DNA of 64,000 bases from Chloranthus sessilifolius (GCA_021018995.1 CM037587.1:66421604-66485603), one strand, 5' to 3'. Shown: positions 44,033 to 56,294, numbered from the stretch's first letter. Translations and numbers: made by a program. Notes: generated by a model not told the origin, from the sequence alone.

Positions 44033-46530
44033 ATGGGGAAAACTGAAAAATCATTGGCCGCAATGTTCCCACAGTCCTCTGCTAAGAAAGTTAGCAAACC
44101 CTCTACAAAAGGAAAAGCCAAAACCTCAGCCAAGAGAAAACCTTTGATGGATAAAGCTGATAGAATTGAGAAGGGGAAGAAGGTTAGACATGAGAAACCC
44201 TTCCCAGTAGCTGACCCTAGTCCTGAGCCTGAGCTTCCTTCTCTCCCTATACATTTGGTACTGCCAAACCCATTCATTGAAGCTCAGAAGCTGATCCCAG
44301 AGCTTATCGTGGATGAAACCTTTTTCTTAAACAAACCTGAATGTAAGCTATCCCTGTACTACATCAGGGATGCTTCATTGAGCAATATTCTAACCCCTCT
44401 TCCAGAGAAAATCTATCCAAGAATGGTGAGATTGTGGTACCAAAACATGGTCAAAGTGACTGAGAAGGATGCTGATGTCCCTACTCATATAATTTTCATT
44501 GATGATTGCGATTTAACTGTCACTTATGAAGACATTGGAAATGCTTTGGGGATCCCATTTCAACATGACCCGACTGGGCCCTTTGGTTTCCCCAGAGACA
44601 GCTTCTTTTAGGGAAATGGCTGCACATCTAACCAAAGGCATAGTTGGCAGTGGACAGTCCATCATGAGGAGAGACTTAGCACCTCAATTTTTGCTAATGG
44701 ACTCCATTTTGAGGGGATCTTTTTATGTCACCGGGCACAGCCAGGAAAGAAGAACACCAATTTTGGAGGCCCTCTTTCATTTCTCTAAGGGGCAATTCTT
44801 TAATGCCCCTATGCTCATTTTTGAAGCCATGGCTGACATCAGTGCCAAGATGAAAAAGGAACAGAAAATAGCTGGCATACCATTTGGAAGGCTGATCACA
44901 GCCATGTTAAGGGCAAAATTCGACATTGATGAGGAAGAGCCATTCGAGATTATCTCCCCTCATGCATTTGGAAAAAGGGCTTGGACCACAAGCCAAACCA
45001 TGTTAAATAAAATGAGGGAAGAAGTTGCACCAGCTCCTGCAGCTACCCTGGAACCTGCTACACTTGAACCAGCCCCTGCAGCTGCCCAAGAAGTTCCTAT
45101 ACCTGACCCTGAGGTGCCCAGCTCTTCCGCTGCACCCATTCCACTTGCAGCTGGTGTTGAACCAACTGTCACTATTGAGGTGCCCAGCTCTTGGGCACCC
45201 ATTATTGAAGGGTCATCATCCTACCCACTTCACCGTCTCACCTATTCCAACTGCTCCATCACTCATACCCACCATCATCCCTAATTGCGACTCTCCTCTA
45301 CACCAACCACCAATCACTCTTACACCACCAGTTTCCCCTACCAATGTCCCAAGTATGGCCACAGAGTTTGTGGAACAATCTCCTAGCACTCCCCTTATCC
45401 CAAGCTTCCCAGATTCACCAGCTTCTTCAAATCATACACCTGAAATCACTCATACCCCTGAACCTGAGATATTGACAACAGAGGCCTATTCATCATTGAT
45501 GGGAGCTATCTTGGAGAACATTGAACTTGAATCTGCACCTCTACCTGACCCTCCTCATTTCACCCATGTGGCTACTTCCCCCTTCACAACCATCTCACCC
45601 ATTGACCCTCAACAATCTACATCAATTTTACCAGTCCCTACTTTGCATACCACACCCCCACCTGACACAATTAACCAAATATTCACCTTTCTCCAATCCA
45701 TCCAAACACAACTACAAGTCAACACAGGCAATCAGTCTGTAACAAATGCCCTTCTCCAAACCTTAGCCTCCACATCCTAAACAACCACCTTAGCCACTGT
45801 ACCTGCTGTTGCTGAACATGCTACCCAAACAGACCCTGAGGTAGTTTTTGTAGATCCACCCATCCTCACCACTGCTGACAATGTTACTCAAACATAACTT
45901 GAGGTAGTACATTTTGAGTCCCCTTCAACTTTCCTCAATGTCTCTGATCAAGCTACTCAAACTGACCCTGAGGTCATACTTTTGGACTCCTCTTCTCCCA
46001 CTGCTGGGATACCTTTGGTCCCCTACCACTCCATTCCCATTCCCAGATTTTCCACTCTCAAAAGGGCTATGGAAGAGAACCCTTATGTCTGTCGAGATGT
46101 CCTCAAGGGGTTAGCTGATCTGCAAGCTTACATTAGAACCCCTTATGAAGACTAGATTCAAAAATTGGAGTTGCTCATGAAATTTGAGAGAGAGAAGATG
46201 CAAGACCTACTGGGTCAAACTTTTCAGATGGTTAGGAGTGAACAGCACAAGGTCACCATGTTGCAAGCACAACTTGAATAGGAAAAATTGAGAGCTTCTA
46301 GACTTGAAATGTATATTGGCCTCACCAAAAAGATCAAATCTGAGGAATACACCGAGCTGCAAGGCACAATCCAGGAAAAGGCTAAATCGAGTTCAGACTC
46401 CAATACTGACTCAAGTTCTGACTCTAACAGTGATTCCAGTTCTGATCCCATTGAACCAACTTATGATACAGATTTTGACCCAAGTTATTCGAATACATTG
46501 TACATGTTTGTTTTGTGGGTCTGTCATATG
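44033..46530 (+). pseudogene. Element C 3' ORF (third ORF, not envelope-like)
   Basis: The first frame begins MGKTEKSLAAMFPQ, then is very basic (KKVSKPSTKGKAKTSAKRK and DRIEKGKKVRHEK), then has IPELIVDETFFLNK-like and YPRMVRLWYQNMVKV blocks. The next has the shared core: GIVGSGQSIMRRDLAPQF, YVTGHSQERRTPILEALFHF and GRLITAMLRAKFDIDEEEPF. A Pro/Ser/Thr-rich linker follows (45025-45780), then a helical part and an acidic Ser/Asp tail (SSDSNTDSSSDSNSDSSSD). Same architecture as in B. No signal peptide or membrane segment is seen. Several breaks. Confidence 0.7.
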
Positions 46531-46653
46531 TAATTCCTGCTTTCTTTTAACTTTTGTTAATTAAGTAATTACTGTGCATTTCTTTTCCTTCTTCTCTGCC
46601 ATTATGATTTCTGTTTAATTGCTTTCTTTTCTTTGATTATGCACTTTGGACCA

Positions 46654-46688
46654 GTGAGGACACTACTCATCATAGGTTTGGGGGTGTA
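46654..46688 (+). other. Internal polypurine-tract-like block in C
   Basis: GTGAGGACACTACTCATCAT then AGGTTTGGGGGTGTA. The last part matches the true tract at 48262-48280 over about a dozen bases. The counterpart in B is at 21003-21036. Confidence 0.6.
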
Positions 46689-47384
46689 GCAGAATTACCA
46701 ATAGTTTAGTTAAAATCAGTGCAGCTTATGATCACAGCAGAATTTTTGAAGATAAAGTAATTTCACACCTGTTGTTTTGAAAAATGAGGAAGTTAAAACT
46801 TCTTAAAATTGATTTTTAGTGTAATTCCAATACTTTCATGAAGTGAATGTCAGAAAATTATCAAAATAAAATTGATGTTTTAGTAAACCTAAAAAGAGAG
46901 AAAACAGTGATGATATACTTCAGAAATTTGATAGAAAACTACACCCAGTGAAACTTGGGCCTGAAATGTATTCTTTGGAGATATGAATTGGCAATTTTTT
47001 CTACTCTAGGGACTGTTTGAACCTGCTTACTATCACTAGAAGTTACACATATTCAAATTGAAATAACTTGACAGCTATCATGATATTAAAGACATGATGT
47101 AAGGCCTCCTTTTTGACAGCTTGAACTTCAAAAAGCCCCACCTTTTGAAACTACCTTTGATACACACCAGTTGAGCTTTATAAATCTAAGATTTCTTTGA
47201 AACCTCATAAACCAACCTAATCAACCTCATTTAGCCTAACCCTCACTTTGAGAATTCAGAAGGTAAAGGAAAGAAAGCTGAAGAAAGGAGAGTTGGGTAA
47301 CAGTTTGGTAAAAGAAGAAGAAAAATAATTGAAGGCAATGATGTATCAACAAAAGAAATATGGCATTCCAGTCAATGTCCCTGA

Positions 47385-47416
<32 letters not shown>

Positions 47417-48117
47417 AGGAAAAGTCATTTCATTGGAAATTTGAAAAAGAAAGAGAAAAAGATGGCCACTTTGGCTTTGAAAATTCAAAGAAGAAGATGA
47501 AATTGTGCTGAAATGAAGAAGGTGTGTCTACCACCTCCTGACCTTGACTGACTTCTCAATTTGGAACTCCATTCCACCTCTTTATTCTTGATAAATTTCA
47601 CCCATAAGCCACAATACCACCCAAGTCAAAGTCCTTACTGATCAATGATGGATTGAGCTGGCACATGGAGATAAGGATTTGTGTAATCTATGGTGAAAAG
47701 AGTAGTAGATTCAGAACTGAAAAATTATGCCTATGCTAATGCTTACAGTCCTATTTGAGGATTGTAACTGCTCTTGAGCTGTGTGAAATAGTATAACCCT
47801 CCTATTTGCATGATGAGTGAAAACCCTTGTGAGAGTTGAGTTTGAAATTAAATCATTTGGGGTAACATCAAAACTGATTTTTCAAATAGAAGGCAAGCTT
47901 TTCATTAATTTTTCCTGTAAAAACTTTTTGACACAAACTGAGTGAATGGTAAAAGGAATTACAGCAGAATTTTAGTTTTAAACTGATGTTTTCTTGAAGA
48001 TCTTTTTACAGCTTGACTGATGCAAGTGTGAATAACCTGACTGGATAAAAGTCTGCTTTAACAGAACTGCATTGATATTAACTGATTTATTGGAGGAGTT
48101 TGTGGGTACCTTCACTG
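46689..48117 (+). other. Element C 3' untranslated region
   Basis: About 1.4 kb with no coding blocks. It includes a long A-rich run (47383-47420). Short matches to the B equivalent occur (for example 47030-47105). Confidence 0.6.
47383..47420 (+). repeat. Poly-A run
   Basis: Two A runs separated by a single G, then A-rich DNA. Likely slippage in the 3' untranslated region. Confidence 0.85.
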
Positions 48118-48129
48118 AAAACCCTCAGG

Positions 48130-48222
48130 AGACTTCACTCCTCCACTAGGGATCACCTAGGGGTTTAAAAGGCTTGTTGCATATGCTAAATGCAACTGTG
48201 TTCCCTACAAAAGTGGCCTTTT
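48130..48222 (+). other. Conserved non-coding block near the C 3' LTR
   Basis: Counterpart of 19436-19530 (reverse strand). The match is identical over about 50 bases and about 90% over the rest. It contains GCATATGC, a small palindrome. It ends about 60 bp before the 3' LTR. Confidence 0.75.
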
Positions 48223-48261
48223 CATTCTGTTTTTAATGTTGTCTTTGCTCAGGGACTAGCA

Positions 48262-48280
48262 AAGCTTAGGTTTGGGGGTG
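48262..48280 (+). other. Element C polypurine tract
   Basis: AAGCTTAGGTTTGGGGGTG directly before the LTR start TGTTGAG. Confidence 0.8.
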
Positions 48281-50144
48281 TGTTGAGAACTGGAAAATAC
48301 CATTTTCCACCCCTTAACTTGGGTCTTGATGGACCTTTGAGAGAACTAAATAAGTGTTTTAAGTGCTTATTTCACAGCTAACAATAAAGGCAGGCTTAAC
48401 CCTGAAAGCAGCCTAAAAGTGCCAAAAAGATGAGAATTCCGGTGAAACTAATGGAAGAAAGAGAAGGGACAAACTCACTGGCTGGCAAGATGCATAAACC
48501 AAAGAGGACAAAGGCCTAATCTCAACCTGGAAGGAGGATTGGAAGCTATTCGAACAGCAGAAGGCAGTACAAATTGCTTTTCGAAAAGAACCTGAACTTT
48601 TCGAAAAGAACCTGAAATCTGCGAAAAGTACTAAAAGCTCCAGGTTTAGTTTTTGAAGAGAATCTGAACTCTCTGAAAGGATTTATGAACTTTTCGAAAA
48701 GAAGAGAACCCCTTACGAACAACACCAGACCTGTACGAAAATAGCTTCAGAAGCCACATAACTTTACGAAAAGTTCTCCAAACTGTGCGAAATGGTATTT
48801 TGAAGATTCCCAGCATCTACAAGGGTAATTCAGTAATCTCTGCATGTGCCTCAATGCATTTAAAAACCCAGGGACATTCCAGAAGATTCTGAGCACGAAC
48901 CAAAGGCATATTCCACCCCATGTGAACACCCGAAAATGAGATTACTTGGCGGGAACTTCTAGAAGCTCTAACTGATTTTTGAATTACATAACAGAATTGA
49001 TGCTTCTGTCACCTGATTGGCTGAACTAGATCAAGCAGTTCTGATTGGCCAAAATAGATCTGGATCCTTGCGCTCGACTCTTATTGGTAGATACAGATCC
49101 AACCAATTTTGATTGGTTGATACACATCTGAGCTAGACTTGGAGAAAACTATAAATAGATAAACCATTTGCCCAATTTGGGTATCCAGATTTTGAGTTTC
49201 ATTTCTATTCCCCCATTTTCATTTCAGATAGCTTGTCTGAAACTCCTGTAATAGCCTAGCTTTTATTTGTAATTGAGATCTATGAGATAATTCTGTAATT
49301 CAAGAGAGAATTGTGTTCAAGACTACAAATCGAGAGTCGTTGTCGAGCTCTCAGAATTGTAATGGTGAATTTGAAAAGGTTGCTGTGAACCGTATGTTCT
49401 CAATTGGATTCGTGTTAAGGGTTCCCTGTGATCTCCTGATTGCACTAGACTCCTTTAGATTTACTGTTTTTCCAGCAATTTTCCTTAATTCATTACGCCT
49501 GTGAAAATTAACGTTTGTAACCTAACTTTTTCATAGCATTTGTAGTGATATTCTCATTCTGAATTGAGGGTCCAGATTAAAGACTATTGGATGGTCTGTG
49601 TCCATTAAAGTGGACAGACCATAGCCATAAGCTTAACTCTAATCCTTGACTTAGATTACTTTCTCTTACATCTGTGCTTGTAGCCAGATGAAGATTGGAT
49701 CATATCTCATTTGATCTACATTTAGTCTCATTTTGCACCAAGTACTAAATCAAAGTTAGATATTATTTCTCCATTCTTATTAATTTACATCAAATCTCCC
49801 CAACTCGGATCTGGATCATTTAGTTTAATTTTTACTTTTATCATGTAGTTAATGTGACAAATTCAACCTCCCATCTTATGTGCTTTATAGATAGGATCAG
49901 AGGTCAGATCTAGTAGCTCAGATCTGAAGGTTTATCTTATATTTTAAATCAATTCCCTGTGGACGATCTTTTACTCACTTACATTTAAAACTTGCTACAA
50001 TTGGCCCTGATCTTGCAGGCTAATTAAGTTCTCTCTGTGCTGATATTTTCTTATTCTTTTTAATTTTCCAAATTCAGTACAATTCATCATCTGTAAGTCT
50101 GTTTTTAAAACACAAATAAATCATGCACATTTAGAACAGCAACA
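48281..50144 (+). repeat. Element C 3' LTR
   Basis: Partner of 24055-25911; 1864 against 1857 bp. TATA box TATAAATA at 49150-49157. The palindrome array (48548-48795) and U5 block (49954-50019) are both present. Confidence 0.95.
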
Positions 50145-50254
50145 GGTCTCCTTAGGTTTTGTGAGTTGCCTAGTGGATTTCCTAGTGGCTTTGGTGGTGG
50201 ATTTGGAAGGTGCTTTGAAAAAGGTGGCCAAGGTGTCTTCTTGATCGGACATTG
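50145..50254 (-). pseudogene. Element B 3' ORF, first part
   Basis: The minus-strand start MSDQEDTLATFFKAPS leads into a basic stretch (KSTTKATRKSTRQLTKPKE) before element C's right edge. A basic N-terminus is shared with the C copy. This small piece is the start of the ORF whose main part lies at 24049-21324. Confidence 0.55.
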
Positions 50255-50627
50255 TATACTCAAACAATTGCAATTCACTCCCAATCACCCCACAGACCTT
50301 TGTTATCAATCAAAATAACCACACCAATTTGCAAATGAAATGTCAAAAACACAAAGTGGAGCAGAAGAGAGGCTTACCAGTAGAAACCTGGGGTTTCTCA
50401 GATCTTAAAATGCACATCACCAAACCAGCTCAGACTAGGAGCAAAGTGTAGCTTTTGATGAATTGAAGCAATGGGGAAACTAGCCAGGAAGTTGTTATAA
50501 CAGCCAATGAGATAGAGAGAAAAAACACAATAGAAAAATTGCTAGAGCAAACTTAAAGTGCAAAGAGAAGCTATCGAATGGGAAAAAATGGAGTTGTTGT
50601 TAGGTTTAAAGCAGTGGGAAACGACTT

Positions 50628-51070
50628 TCGACAAGATTGGGGCAAGGTGTCGACAGGTTGAGGCAACCTGTCGAAGAGTAGAAAGTCACTGATCCTCACG
50701 AGAGGTTCACGCAATCCTGTCGACAGATTCAAGTGGACAACAACAATCATTATGAGAGGTTCATAGAACCTCTCGATAGGTTCTTTGAACTCAATATGTA
50801 ATCCTCTCGACAGGTTCTAGACTCCAGAAAATTTTCTTCAAGGGGTTCACAGAACCTTTCGATAGGTACCCTGAACTTGTTGAGAATTCAGCCAAAAATC
50901 TTCAAAACCTGTCGAAATACTTTTGGATCCTATCGACAACCATTTTTACACTTTCAGAACCTGTCGAGAATTAATTCACACCTCTCGACAGCTTTTAGAT
51001 CTTGTCGAAAAGCAAACTGGAAACTCTCAGAACCTGTCGAGATGTTCATAAAACCTATCGACAGGTTATA
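50628..51070 (-). promoter_or_regulatory. Element B internal CCTSTCGACAGG array before the 3' ORF
   Basis: About fourteen variants of AACCTSTCGAYAGGTT occur in about 440 bp, matching the B LTR array. The array ends about 370 nt before the 3' ORF start (50254). TTTAAACC on the minus strand (about 50603-50610) is a weak TATA-like match at the array's downstream edge. Promoter function is inference. Confidence 0.6.
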
Positions 51071-51298
51071 CTGCAGTTTAAATAGGCTTGTAATCAATTC
51101 CCAGTTCATTTCCCAACAGATTTGACACTCAAACTCAGGTCATGTCACAAATTTGACTCATTATCCTACCTAAGGTACAAACATACATAGCAAAAAAAAA
51201 ATCATGTATAATGCCAAACAAAAATGAAACAAAAGAAACAGAAGTAACCAATCACATGAGTTATCATACATAGTATATATTGTGGAAACTCAGCCATG

Positions 51299-52480
51299 TT
51301 ATGGAGGTTCATGATAGTGAATGGTCAGTACAGGCTCTACCACATTTTCAACAACAAGCTTGAGCCTTTGCCCATTCACTTTCATGGTCCTTCCATCTTT
51401 TGGATCCTTGATTTCCATAGCTCCAGATGGAAATACATGCTCAACTATGTAAGGTCCCTCCCCTCTGGATCTCAACTTACTTGGGAAAATTTTTAATTTA
51501 GAGTTGAACAGCCATACCTTGTTGCCAGCTATGAACTCTTTCCTCAGCAGATGCTTGTCATAGAAATCCTTAGTTTTCTCCTTGTAGATCCTAGCATTTA
51601 AATATGCCTCCAACCTCAGTTCTTCCAGCTCTGACAGCTGGAGTTTCCTATGCATGCCAATAGATTTTAAGTCAGTATTCAATGCTTTAACAACCTAATA
51701 AGCTTTGTGCTCAAGCTCTACTGGTAAATGGCATGCCTTGCCATATACCAGCCTGAAGGGAGACATGCCTATTGGCTTATAGGCAGTCTTATAAGCCCAC
51801 AGAGCATCAGGTAACTTTAAGAACTAGTCCTTCCTATCCACTCTCACTGTTGTCTCCAAAATGTGTTGGATTTCCCTATTAGAAATTTTTACCTACCCAC
51901 TGGTTTATGGGTGGTATGGGGCGGCAACTTTGTGTGTCACAAAGTTCTTTCTAAGTAGGTTCTCAAACTGTCTATTACAAAAGTGGCTCCCCCCATCACT
52001 AATGATATCTCTGGGGGTGCCAAACCTGGAGAAAATGTTATCCTTCAAAAAGTTGAGGACAACCTTGTGATCATTTGTTCTTGTAGCTATGGCCTCAACC
52101 CATTTGGACACGTAGTGCACAGCTACAAGGATGTAATTGTATCCAAAGGAAGGAGGGAAAGGACCCATGAAGTCTATCCCCCAAATATCAAAAAGTTCAA
52201 TCACAAGTATTGGTTGTAAAGGCATAGAGTTTCGTTGGGAGATACTTCCCATCTTTTGGCATCTTTCACAAGTTTTACAATGAAGCCATGCATCCTTAAA
52301 GAGAGTGGGCCAGTAGAATCCACTTTGGAGTACCTTGGCAGAAGTTTTCTTTCCACTGAAGTGGCCTCCACAAGCCTGTTCATGACACATAGTTAGCACA
52401 TTGTGGAATTCCTCATCAGGGACACATCTCCTCACCACTTGGTCTGCACAATGCTTGAATAGGTATGGATCTTCCCACAT
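51299..52480 (-). pseudogene. Element B integrase
   Basis: The zinc region has [20 protein letters not shown] and CKTCERCQKMGSISQRN. The core has [36 protein letters not shown] and [20 protein letters not shown]. The distal part (51682-51299) has [20 protein letters not shown] and an [17 protein letters not shown] block. Same family as the C integrase, more decayed. Confidence 0.85.
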
Positions 52481-52525
52481 TTAATGTCTGATCTGTGAAA
52501 ATAATAGATCCTTGTCCATTTTGTT

Positions 52526-53600
52526 CTAATGTGGGGGGATCTTCACTACTACCAAGTAATTCACAATATTTGCAAACCAAGGTGTAGAGGTGTTGATAAA
52601 AAATAGTTGTTCATCCGGAAAGGAGTCATTAATAGGTAGTCCATCAAATTCCTCTGCTAGGATCCTAGAAAAGTGGTCTGCAACCACATTTTCAACCCCT
52701 TTTTTTATCTTTGATCTCAATATCAAACTCCTGTAATAGGAGGATCCATTTGATCAATCTAGGCTTTGCATCCTTTTTTGACAAAAGGTATTTTAGGGCT
52801 AAGTGGTCTGTGAAATCCACTATCTTGGATCCCAGCACATAAGACCTGAACTTATCTAAAGCAAAAATAATTGCCAATAGTTCCTTCTCAATTGTGGTGT
52901 AATTTAACTGAGCATCAATCATGATTTTGTTGGCATATGCAATCACACAAGGGGCCTTATCCTTCCTTTGTCCTAAGATTGCACCAATTGCAAAGTTTAA
53001 TGCATCACACATCAACTCAAAAAGATAGGTGCTTGAAGGATAGGTGCAGAGGTTAGGCAACTTTTCAATAGCTCAAAGGCCTTAAGGCATTCATCATTGA
53101 AATCAACAGGTGGCAAAGATATTTTGAGATTTTGATGAAATCTATGATAAATCGCCTATAGAAGCCAGCAAGCCCTAAGAATGATCTAAAGAGGTTTTGA
53201 GATTTTGTTGAAATCTTTGATAAATCGCCTATAGAAGCCAGCATGCCCCAAGAATGATCTAACTTGTTTCACAGTTTTTGGTGGGGGTAAATGTGCAATC
53301 AGATCTATTTTAGTGCAGTCTACCTCAATGCCTATGTGAGAAATCACATGGCCAAGGACAATGCCATGAGTGACCATAAAATGGCTCTTTTCCCAACTAA
53401 AAATCAAATTAGTTTCCTCACATCTCTGTAGCACAAGGTTGAGATGGTGTAGACATTGGCTAAAACTATCCCCAAAAATAGAGAAATCACCCATGAAAAT
53501 CTCTAGAAACTGCTCAATCATGTCAGAAAATATATCATACATGCACCTTTATAAAGTTATAGGTGCATTACACAATCCAAATGGCATCCTTCTATAGGAA
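52526..53600 (-). pseudogene. Element B reverse transcriptase / RNase H remnants
   Basis: The RT block has FLEIFMGDFSIFGDSFSQCL, GHVISHIGIEVDCTKIDLIA and RSFLGHAGFYRRFIKDFNKI. RNase H has [38 protein letters not shown] and [20 protein letters not shown], ending [13 protein letters not shown]. The N-terminal RT half found in C is not readable here. Broken in several places. Confidence 0.85.
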
Positions 53601-53770
53601 AAGGTGCCAAATGGGCATGTGAAAGTTGTCTTTTCTTGGTATGGAAGAGACATCAAAACAGATTTTCAAGTAAGATACCTTGTTGCTGGCCACACATAAG
53701 AAGTTAAGACTTTCACCTCTTGAACCATGGGTGTGGGGGCCTTCTCTTCCACAATCTCACTCCACACATT

Positions 53771-54652
53771 CTAAAAAATATCATCAAAATCATCACAAGA
53801 ATCATCATAAAAATCATTACAATACAACAGCATGGGCAAAGTCTCTTCCACAAGCTCATCTAATACATCAATTGAAAAACAATCCTCACCATTCAAGTGA
53901 GGCTGATTTGCTGTATTGTAAACATTCAATTTAACTTTCATGTTGCCAAAAGACACCTCCATTACTCCTGATCTACACTGAATACAAGCATTGGTAGTGG
54001 CCAAGAAAGGTCTGCCCAAAATCACAGGAATAGAGGTGGTGCACTTGCTTGACTCCATGTCAAGAACAAGAAAATCTGCTGGATAGAAAAATTTATCAAC
54101 TCCAACTAAAACATCCTCTATCATTCCCACAGGCCTCCTTTAAGATCTGTTTGCTAGTTGTAGCACCACATGTGTGGGCTTCAATTCTCCCAAACCTAAC
54201 TTCTCATAAACAAAATATGGAAGTAGGTTACTAGCTCCCAGATCCAATAAGGCCTTCTCAATAGTATGATCCCCAATGATCCAGGGGATTGTGGGAACTC
54301 CAGGGTCTTGAAGCTTGGTTGGAGTTGTAATAGACAACACTTAGTTCACTTTCTCAGCATAAAAGACTTTCTTGGATAAGTGTATCCTAGACTGTCTTTT
54401 GTGGGTGCATAATTCTTTTAAAATTTTTTCATAGGCTGGAACTTGCTTGATGGCATCAAGTAAAGGTAAGTTGATCTTTACTTGTTTGAAAGTTTCTATC
54501 ATCTCCTCAACCTTAGTATTCCCCTTGTCAAAAGGAGAAGCTGCTTTCAATGCATTAGGAAATGGCAAATGGGGAACTGTCCTCCCATTTGCAGCCTTAG
54601 CAAGTTTATCAGATTTTTCTATGTTTTTGTTTTCAATTTTCTGTTGGGGCAC
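53771..54652 (-). pseudogene. Element B protease region
   Basis: HLPFPNALKAASPFDKGNTK and KINLPLLDAIKQVPAYEKIL lead to KALLDLGASNLLPYFVYEKL, GLGELKPTHVVLQLANRS and VILGRPFLATTNACIQCRSG. Same architecture as the C protease. Broken. Confidence 0.8.
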
Positions 54653-54659
54653 ATTATCA

Positions 54660-56294
54660 CCCCCCTTATTTTTATATGCTGCTCTTGTTGCATATTTTCA
54701 TGGGTTATTTCTTCATTTTCTTCACTTGACTCATCAGGCTCCTCAATACCAACTTGGTTATCCACCAGCCTCCCACTCCTCAAGGTGGTGACAAATTTTA
54801 CTTCTTCATGGGAAGGAGTCTCCTCAACAATGTATTGCCCCTTTGGATTGTTCATGGGCTGACTGGGCAGTCTCCCCTCCTCTCTCCTAGTCAAATAATT
54901 GGATAGCTGACCAAGGTGGTCCTCTATCTTCTTGATGCTTTGATTGTGGGAGTTAACAATTTGAGATAAAGGGCCCAAATTCTGCAGTGAAGGCAGAACT
55001 TGCTCTTCAAATGTGAGGGACCTAGAGGGTGCTGGGATTGGTGCATTTTGATGCACAGGTTGAACCATTGGCTGGGCCATAGGTTGTTGGTATTGGAGCC
55101 TTGGAAATAATTCTGTTGGTATGGCTGGGCATTCCTATAAGGCATGGATTGCTGTGGCTGCTGCTAATTTTAAAAGTTATCTTATCTCCACCTCAAGTTA
55201 GGATAGTTTTTTCAATGATAGCCAACAGTAGGCTATTGTCCATAGGACTGAGCAACATTCATATGTTCTATCACAAAGTCTGAAAATTAGGCAGCTGAGG
55301 GACATTCCTCAAGAGAGTGAGTGGGGGACTAACATATGACACATGCCTCCTCCACTTTAGCAGCCATTGGAGGCTGCAGTGCTCCCATGAGCTTGTCAAA
55401 CTTTTGGGTCAAGCTGTCCACTTTCCTCTCCAAATCATTATGTCCACTCACTTCATACATTTTCCCTCTGGTAATATTTTCTCTCACCAATCTAGGGGTC
55501 TCAACATCTCTTGCCCAGGTTTCCCTTTGCATGAAGTTTTCACTGATGATATCAAATAACTCCCAAGCCTCATCAGCTATCTTGTGGAGGTATGTACCAC
55601 CACAAGAGGCATCAACCATATCCCTGCTTTTGGGATCAATTCCTTGATAGAAACTTTGGACAAGTGGTCATTCAAGAATTTGATGATGGGGACATTGCTT
55701 CAAGAGTTCTTTAAATCTTTCCCAGGCTTGGTGAAAGTCTTCAGTTAAGGCTTGAGCAAATGAGATAATGCTCTTCCTCAGCTGACTTGTTTTGGACATG
55801 GGGAAAAACTTGACCAAAAACTGACATTGAAGATCAATCCAGGACTGAATACTATTGGTTGGGAGCATTGACAACCAAGTTTTGCCTCTATCCTTTAGTG
55901 AAAAAGGAAAGAGTTTAAACCTGGTTGCTTCTTCCCCCAAACCTACAATATTAAAGGTAGAGCACAATCCTAAAAATTCATTAATATGCTTGTATGGGTC
56001 TTCTTTGCTCAGGCTATGGTATGAAGGTAATATCTGTATGATAGAAGACTTGATCTCATAGTTCCCTTGGACAGCAGGGAATTAAATACAGAAGGGAGAA
56101 TTGTAAACCCCTAGTGCATTGAATTCCTTTAAAGTCCTAGGTTGTTCATCCATTACAGTAATTTCAAAATCAACTAAAGGTGTGTGTATGGTTTGCTTAG
56201 GTCTAAGAAGTCTTTTAACTTCAAGATCTAAGGGAGAAATCTCAGGATTAAGAGATCTCCTCCCAAGCATAGACACAGCAGAAACCAAATTCAA
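54660..56294 (-). pseudogene. Element B gag
   Basis: The minus strand starts near MLGRRSLNPEISPLDLEVKR. TRFKLFPFSLKDRGKTWLSM, FFPMSKTSQLRKSIISFAQA and EDFHQAWERFKELLKQCPHH follow, then MVDASCGGTYLHKIADEAWE and a Gln/Pro-rich tail with EDHLGQLSNYLTRREEGRLP. Same order as in C. Several breaks. Confidence 0.85.

Larger units (their letters stand above)
24055..50144 (+). mobile_element. Element C: Athila-like element with both LTRs, inserted in B 3' ORF
   Basis: A perfect 5-bp duplication GGTCT flanks it (24050-24054 and 50145-50149). LTRs are 24055-25911 and 48281-50144. Inside, on the + strand, are the tRNA-Asp-type primer site, gag, protease, RT/RNase H, integrase, palindrome array, 3' ORF, 3' untranslated region and polypurine tract. 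Element D splits the gag-protease region. LTR difference is about 2-6% in stretches compared by eye, mean about 3-4%, so roughly 1-1.5 million years at 1.3e-8 per site per year. Protease, RT/RNase H and the integrase core are long open frames. About five breaks besides the D insertion, most in the 3' ORF. Confidence 0.95.
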
